Of a stretch of DNA of 7,993 nt, positions 4,865-7,993 are shown one piece after another. Made by a program: the position numbers and the translations under genes. Numbering within the stretch: the stretch's first letter is position 1; every line of letters starts with the position of its first letter. Under the pieces are notes generated by a model. The model searched no databases, had not been told where the DNA came from, and saw nothing but the letters and a program-made list of their open reading frames with translations. The DNA lies in NCBI GenBank assembly GCA_030149685.1, contig JASLGI010000015.1:1-7993 (forward strand). Direction: 5' to 3'. This DNA is from Bacillaceae bacterium. GTDB lineage: Bacteria; Bacillota; Bacilli; Bacillales_A; Planococcaceae.

Positions 4865-5855
4865 ACGTGAACCCCTCCTGCATATTTAAAACTAGTTGTT
4901 CTACTAACAGTGTACGGTTCATATTCGAATCGATGAACTGTTTTGCTTGTAAAATACGATCCATTCGCTCTGATAATTGTGCATAAGTAAAACGTAACGC
5001 ATATTGTTCAAATTGTTCACGCTGATCAGGATAAGCGAGCATCGTTGAACGTCCTGCTTTTACTGTAACGATATCTCGATAAATATACAATAATAAATCA
5101 AGACCTCGCTCAACATCTTCTCGCTCTTTCATAAGAGGCAACCATTGCTGATAAACGAAAAGTAATGCTTCTTGAGAGTTTGTTTCAATCACTTTCATAA
5201 AATCAAGGACTAATGCGCGACGTTCTTTAAATTGATCTTCTAATAAAGTGATTGCTTCTTGTTCATCAAGTGTCAACATCGCAAGAGTCGCTGCCATCGA
5301 AGGTGTCAGCCCGTGTATATTTTGTAAATGTTCTGCAAAATGCTCTCGAGTTGGTGGAACGAAAGAAATTTTTTGACATCGGGATTGAATCGTCGGTAAC
5401 ATTTTAGCTGGTGCTTCTGTCATTAAAATCGCAACGACATCTCCTGCAGGTTCCTCTAAAAACTTTAACAGTGCATTTGCTGCTGATAAATTCATCCGAT
5501 CGGCTTCTTCGATCATATAAACTTTCTTTCCTTTTTCAAATCCTTTTTGCGACATTTGACGAATTAATTCGTCAATTTGTTCTTTTCGTATTTGAGTCGT
5601 TTCTCGAACGAGTGTTAAAACGTTCGGGTGATTCCCTTCTTTCACGCGTCGACAATTACTACAATTACCACAAGGAATATGACTTGTTGCTTGTTGGCAA
5701 AGTAATAGTTGTGTATACAAAATCGCTACCTCTCGTAAACGTGAATGATCCGTTCCTTCAAACAAATAAGCATGACTCATACGGCCCTTTTCATAAGACA
5801 AAGTCAGTTGTTCCCATACGAGCCGTTGTTCCGCTATAATTGGATGTTCTTCCAT
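4857..5855 (-). CDS. holB: DNA polymerase III subunit delta'
   Basis: A 332-residue AAA+ clamp-loader subunit that acts with delta and tau/gamma (DnaX) to load the DnaN sliding clamp. The N-terminal ATPase-fold domain contains the zinc cysteines C53, C62, C65 and C68 (IPCGNCSNC), a Walker-B-like stretch VYMIEEADRM (112-121), LLKFLEEP (129-136) and the SRC motif at 158-160 that supplies an arginine finger to a neighbouring subunit. The Walker A loop is degenerate (EGTDHSRL, about 33-40, no GKS/T). That is expected, since delta' does not hydrolyse ATP. The C-terminal ~130 residues form the helical collar domain and are weakly conserved. ATG at 5855 has AGGAG with 7 nt spacing. It lies 16 nt after yaaR and overlaps ricT by 8 nt, the arrangement seen in Bacillus. 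Confidence 0.96.
   Translation of the reverse strand: MEEHPIIAEQRLVWEQLTLSYEKGRMSHAYLFEGTDHSRLREVAILYTQLLLCQQATSHIPCGNCSNCRRVKEGNHPNVLTLVRETTQIRKEQIDELIRQMSQKGFEKGKKVYMIEEADRMNLSAANALLKFLEEPAGDVVAILMTEAPAKMLPTIQSRCQKISFVPPTREHFAEHLQNIHGLTPSMAATLAMLTLDEQEAITLLEDQFKERRALVLDFMKVIETNSQEALLFVYQQWLPLMKEREDVERGLDLLLYIYRDIVTVKAGRSTMLAYPDQREQFEQYALRFTYAQLSERMDRILQAKQFIDSNMNRTLLVEQLVLNMQEGFTFV
4872..4879 (-). promoter_or_regulatory. Ribosome binding site supporting the TTG start of ricT
   Basis: AGGAGGGG on the minus strand lies 7 nt before the TTG at 4864 and inside the 3' end of holB. It is a strong site at ideal spacing, which supports the rare start codon. Confidence 0.8.
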
Positions 5856-5871
5856 GTTAAAACTCCTGACT

Positions 5872-6312
5872 TTACATATAAATATTAATTAATAATCCCT
5901 TGATCTCCCCAACTTTCGCTAAGAGATCAACAGTCGTTTTTTCTTCATTCAATAAGTCATCTGCTAACTCAATCAGTTTCTCATCAATTTGTCTGACAAG
6001 TGCTAATTGGCGACTTTCCCCAAACTGATTCCAAGCATGGGATTGATCCATTTCAAGACCACCTTCTACTGCCTCTTTTAAAAAACGACGAATCAGCATT
6101 TTAAACTTCGCTAAATCTCTTAATCGACGTGAGTTCGCTAAACGTTCTCCCGCAACAGTAATATGACTTAAAAGCCGCGTAATTTGTGAGCTTTCTAACC
6201 GTTGAGTTTGTGCTCGTACCATCCGACTAAACTCTGCACGCTCTTGAGGTGACTTCATCGGATGATTTCTCATCTTTTCTAAACTTACTCGATGTTCATT
6301 ACTAACTTTCAT
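5872..6312 (-). CDS. yaaR: YaaR, DUF327 family protein of unknown function
   Basis: A 146-residue protein with the length and all-helical, charged composition of YaaR/DUF327. Recognisable features are the RMVRAQTQRLESSQITRLLSHITVAGERLANSRRLRDLAKFK region (about 29-70), the conserved FKMLIRRFLKEAVEGG and the C-terminal VGEIKGLLINIYM. No signal peptide, membrane segment or catalytic motif is visible. Conservation of this gene between darA and holB across Bacillales suggests a role tied to the replication or signalling cluster, but no biochemical function can be assigned. The N-terminus (to about residue 25) is polar and probably disordered. ATG at 6312 is preceded by AAAGGAGG (6328-6321), which overlaps the darA stop codon, so the genes are co-transcribed and probably translationally coupled. 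The gap to holB is 16 nt. Confidence 0.93.
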   Translation of the reverse strand: MKVSNEHRVSLEKMRNHPMKSPQERAEFSRMVRAQTQRLESSQITRLLSHITVAGERLANSRRLRDLAKFKMLIRRFLKEAVEGGLEMDQSHAWNQFGESRQLALVRQIDEKLIELADDLLNEEKTTVDLLAKVGEIKGLLINIYM

Positions 6313-6326
6313 TCTTCACCCCTCCT

Positions 6327-6677
<351 letters not shown>

Positions 6678-6691
6678 TTAAACTTTCCTTC

Positions 6692-6722
6692 ATTATACCA
6701 TGAAACAACTTAAGAGTTACAA
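6692..6722 (-). promoter_or_regulatory. Extended -10 promoter for darA and downstream genes
   Basis: On the minus strand TGGTATAAT (6700-6692) is a perfect TATAAT with the TGn extension. A partial -35, TTGTAA (6722-6717), lies 19 nt upstream inside the last codons of tmk. The predicted start near 6685 gives a leader of about 28 nt ending in the darA Shine-Dalgarno. Extended -10 promoters tolerate weak or badly spaced -35 elements. Confidence 0.6.
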
Positions 6723-7330
6723 TAAGCCTTGATTTGGTCGTAAACGGACGAGATTACTTCTTCAAGAGGAGCACTCGCATCTACGACATCGATTCGTTCT
6801 GGAAATTGTTTTAATACTTGTTGATACCCTTCATAAACACGTTGATGAAACGATAATTCTTCGCGATCGAGACGATTTTTTTCTCTCTTATCATTCGAAT
6901 GTATACGAGCAAGTCCTTCTTCGGGTGTAATATCAAAAAATAAAGTATGATCAGGCATCGTATCACCGATAGCAAGAGCATTCATTTGATAGACTTCTTC
7001 AAAACCTATTTCACGAGCATAACCTTGATAAGCGAGAGAACTATCGATGAAACGGTCACATAAGACAATTTTCCCTTCCGCTAAAGCAGGCTCTATTTTC
7101 TCGACTAAATGTTGACGACGTGCTGCAGCGTATAATAAAGCTTCTGTCATTCCATCCATCGTTGTATGACGATTATCAAGTAATACATTTCGAATCGCTT
7201 CACTGATTGGAATGCCTCCTGGTTCTCTCGTTACGAGACAATCCATCCCTTCACTTTGTAAACGAGTTGCTACTGCTTCCAATACGCTCGTTTTTCCTGC
7301 TCCTTCTGGACCTTCAAACGTAATAAACAA
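6710..7330 (-). CDS. tmk: Thymidylate kinase
   Basis: A 206-residue P-loop kinase that phosphorylates dTMP to dTDP, essential for dTTP supply. Visible motifs are the P-loop [11 protein letters not shown] (5-15), TREPGG (34-39), the DR(F/Y/H) motif CDRFIDSS (91-98) followed by SLAYQGYAR (98-106) for dTMP binding, and the LID region with basic residues around [11 protein letters not shown] (148-158). The length is normal for the family (about 205-215). The start is TTG at 7330. It is preceded by AAAGGAGG 7 nt upstream, and translation from it begins [10 protein letters not shown], matching the B. subtilis protein apart from three extra N-terminal residues there. It lies directly downstream of an rRNA operon terminator. 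I see no strong promoter in the 60-nt gap, so some expression could come from rrn read-through. In B. subtilis csfB, xpaC, yaaN and yaaO intervene. Confidence 0.97.
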   Translation of the reverse strand: MFITFEGPEGAGKTSVLEAVATRLQSEGMDCLVTREPGGIPISEAIRNVLLDNRHTTMDGMTEALLYAAARRQHLVEKIEPALAEGKIVLCDRFIDSSLAYQGYAREIGFEEVYQMNALAIGDTMPDHTLFFDITPEEGLARIHSNDKREKNRLDREELSFHQRVYEGYQQVLKQFPERIDVVDASAPLEEVISSVYDQIKAYCNS

Positions 7331-7337
7331 TTGAACT

Positions 7338-7345
7338 CCTCCTTT
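7338..7345 (-). promoter_or_regulatory. Ribosome binding site supporting the TTG start of tmk
   Basis: AAAGGAGG on the minus strand lies 7 nt before the TTG at 7330. No ATG or GTG in the same frame is as well placed, so the TTG is the likely start. Confidence 0.8.
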
Positions 7346-7390
7346 GTTTTCTTCTTTTTAGTGTAACAGATATGATTAATAGTTATAGAC

Positions 7391-7426
7391 AAAAAAAGAG
7401 TACCCCTCATCCGAGGGGTACTCTTT
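7391..7426 (-). terminator. Intrinsic terminator of the rRNA operon
   Basis: A perfect 14-bp stem, AAAGAGTACCCCTC (7395-7408) with GAGGGGTACTCTTT (7413-7426), has a 4-nt loop and ends in seven T on the minus strand (7397-7391). It begins about 5 nt after the 5S 3' end, the normal place for the rrn terminator. No tRNA gene follows the 5S. Confidence 0.95.
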
Positions 7427-7430
7427 ATAT

Positions 7431-7547
7431 GACTCGCAACGATCTACTCTCACAGGCCACTACAGCCTACTACCATCGACGCTGAAGAGCTTAACTACCG
7501 TGTTCGGTATGGGAACGGGTGTGACCTCTTCGCCATTGTCACGAGAC
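7431..7547 (-). rRNA. rrf: 5S ribosomal RNA
   Basis: Read on the minus strand, the sequence carries the standard 5S core GAAGAGGTCACACCCGTTCC, then CCGAACACGG, GTTAAGCTCTTCAGCG and CGATGGTAGT. The termini close as helix I: CTCGTGAC (7545-7538) pairs with GTTGCGAG (7440-7433), including two G-T wobbles. The span is about 117 nt, the usual length; exact ends may shift by two or three bases. It follows the 23S rRNA by a spacer of about 64 nt (7548-7611) that contains no tRNA. Confidence 0.95.
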
Positions 7548-7610
7548 ATAATAGTTGTACGTTAAAAACTGAATAAAACTGATCATTGATTGCTGCCATA
7601 ATTAAACTTA

Positions 7611-7993
7611 AGGTTAAGTCCTCGACCGATTAGTATTCGTCTGCTCCACTTATCACTAAGCTTCCACTTCGAACCTATCTACCTCATCATCTTTGAGGGG
7701 TCTTACTTACTTGCGTAATGAGAAGTCTCATCTTGAAGGGGGCTTCATGCTTAGACGCTTTCAGCATTTATCCCTGCCATACGTAGCTACCCAGCGATGC
7801 CTCTGGCGAGACAACTGGTACACCAGCGGTATGTCCATCCCGGTCCTCTCGTACTAAGGATAGCTCTTCTCAAACTTCTTACGCCCACGACGTATAGGGA
7901 CCGAACTGTCTCACGACTTTCTGAACCCAGCTCGCGTACCGCTTTAATGGACGAACAGTCCAACCCTTGGAACCGACTCCAGCTCCAGGATGC
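7611..7993 (-). rRNA. rrl: 23S ribosomal RNA, 3' end (partial)
   Basis: The last ~380 nt of 23S rRNA on the minus strand; the 5' remainder lies beyond the right edge. The universally conserved sarcin-ricin loop AGTACGAGAGGACCGGGATG is at 7855-7836. The terminal part ends in GAATACTAATCGGTCGAGGACTTAACC near 7612, matching Bacillus 23S 3' ends. The CGCTGGGTAGCTACG and GCTGAAAGCATCTAAGCATGAAG elements between these landmarks are also typical. No insertion or intervening sequence is visible in this part. The 3' end position is approximate to a few bases. Confidence 0.96.

Noticed and set aside
5411..5839. 142-codon open frame on the plus strand
   Set aside because: It lies wholly antisense to holB, has no family-like motif and is rich in L, S and V from reverse-complement codons. 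It is a shadow frame.
7352..7390. Promoter for tmk in the gap after the rrn terminator
   Set aside because: An extended -10-like TGTTACACT exists on the minus strand, but no -35 of reasonable quality lies 16-18 nt upstream. The support is too weak to list as a feature.

Overview
This window looks like a chromosomal segment from a low-GC Bacillota, most likely order Bacillales. The gene order follows the origin-proximal Bacillus block rrn - tmk - darA(yaaQ) - yaaR - holB - ricT(yaaT) - yabA - trmN(yabB) - yazA - rsmI(yabC) | abrB | tatD(yabD) - yabE. The genus cannot be fixed from the sequence. The proteins resemble B. subtilis orthologues clearly but not closely enough for the B. subtilis group. 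An abrB gene argues for Bacillaceae or near relatives rather than lactic acid bacteria.

Layout, right to left (most genes are on the minus strand). The window opens inside the 3' end of a 23S rRNA, followed by 5S rRNA and a strong intrinsic terminator at about 7391-7426. Next is tmk (TTG start), then a tight run darA-yaaR-holB-ricT-yabA with gaps of about 16 nt or less, or overlaps, after darA. darA appears to have its own extended -10 promoter. A terminator-like hairpin (3661-3686) separates yabA from the overlapping trio trmN-yazA-rsmI. rsmI converges with plus-strand abrB on a bidirectional terminator (1702-1733). A 476-base AT-rich intergenic region with several palindromes separates abrB from divergent tatD. 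Left of tatD is the 5' end of a probable yabE-type cell-wall protein gene with a near-consensus sigma-A promoter.

Functionally the block combines DNA precursor supply (Tmk), c-di-AMP sensing (DarA), the replication clamp loader (HolB), control of initiation (YabA), the Fe-S RNA-maturation/development factor RicT, RNA modification (TrmN, RsmI), a small GIY-YIG protein (YazA), a transition-state regulator (AbrB) and a TatD nuclease. I see no phage, transposon, CRISPR or defence genes, and no convincing undescribed multi-gene system. Points worth a second look are regulatory or annotational. metS is missing from its usual place between abrB and tatD. Palindromes sit in the abrB/tatD/yabE control regions. 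A terminator overlaps what a longest-ORF call would make the trmN N-terminus. Start codons of yabA and trmN probably lie downstream of the longest ORFs.
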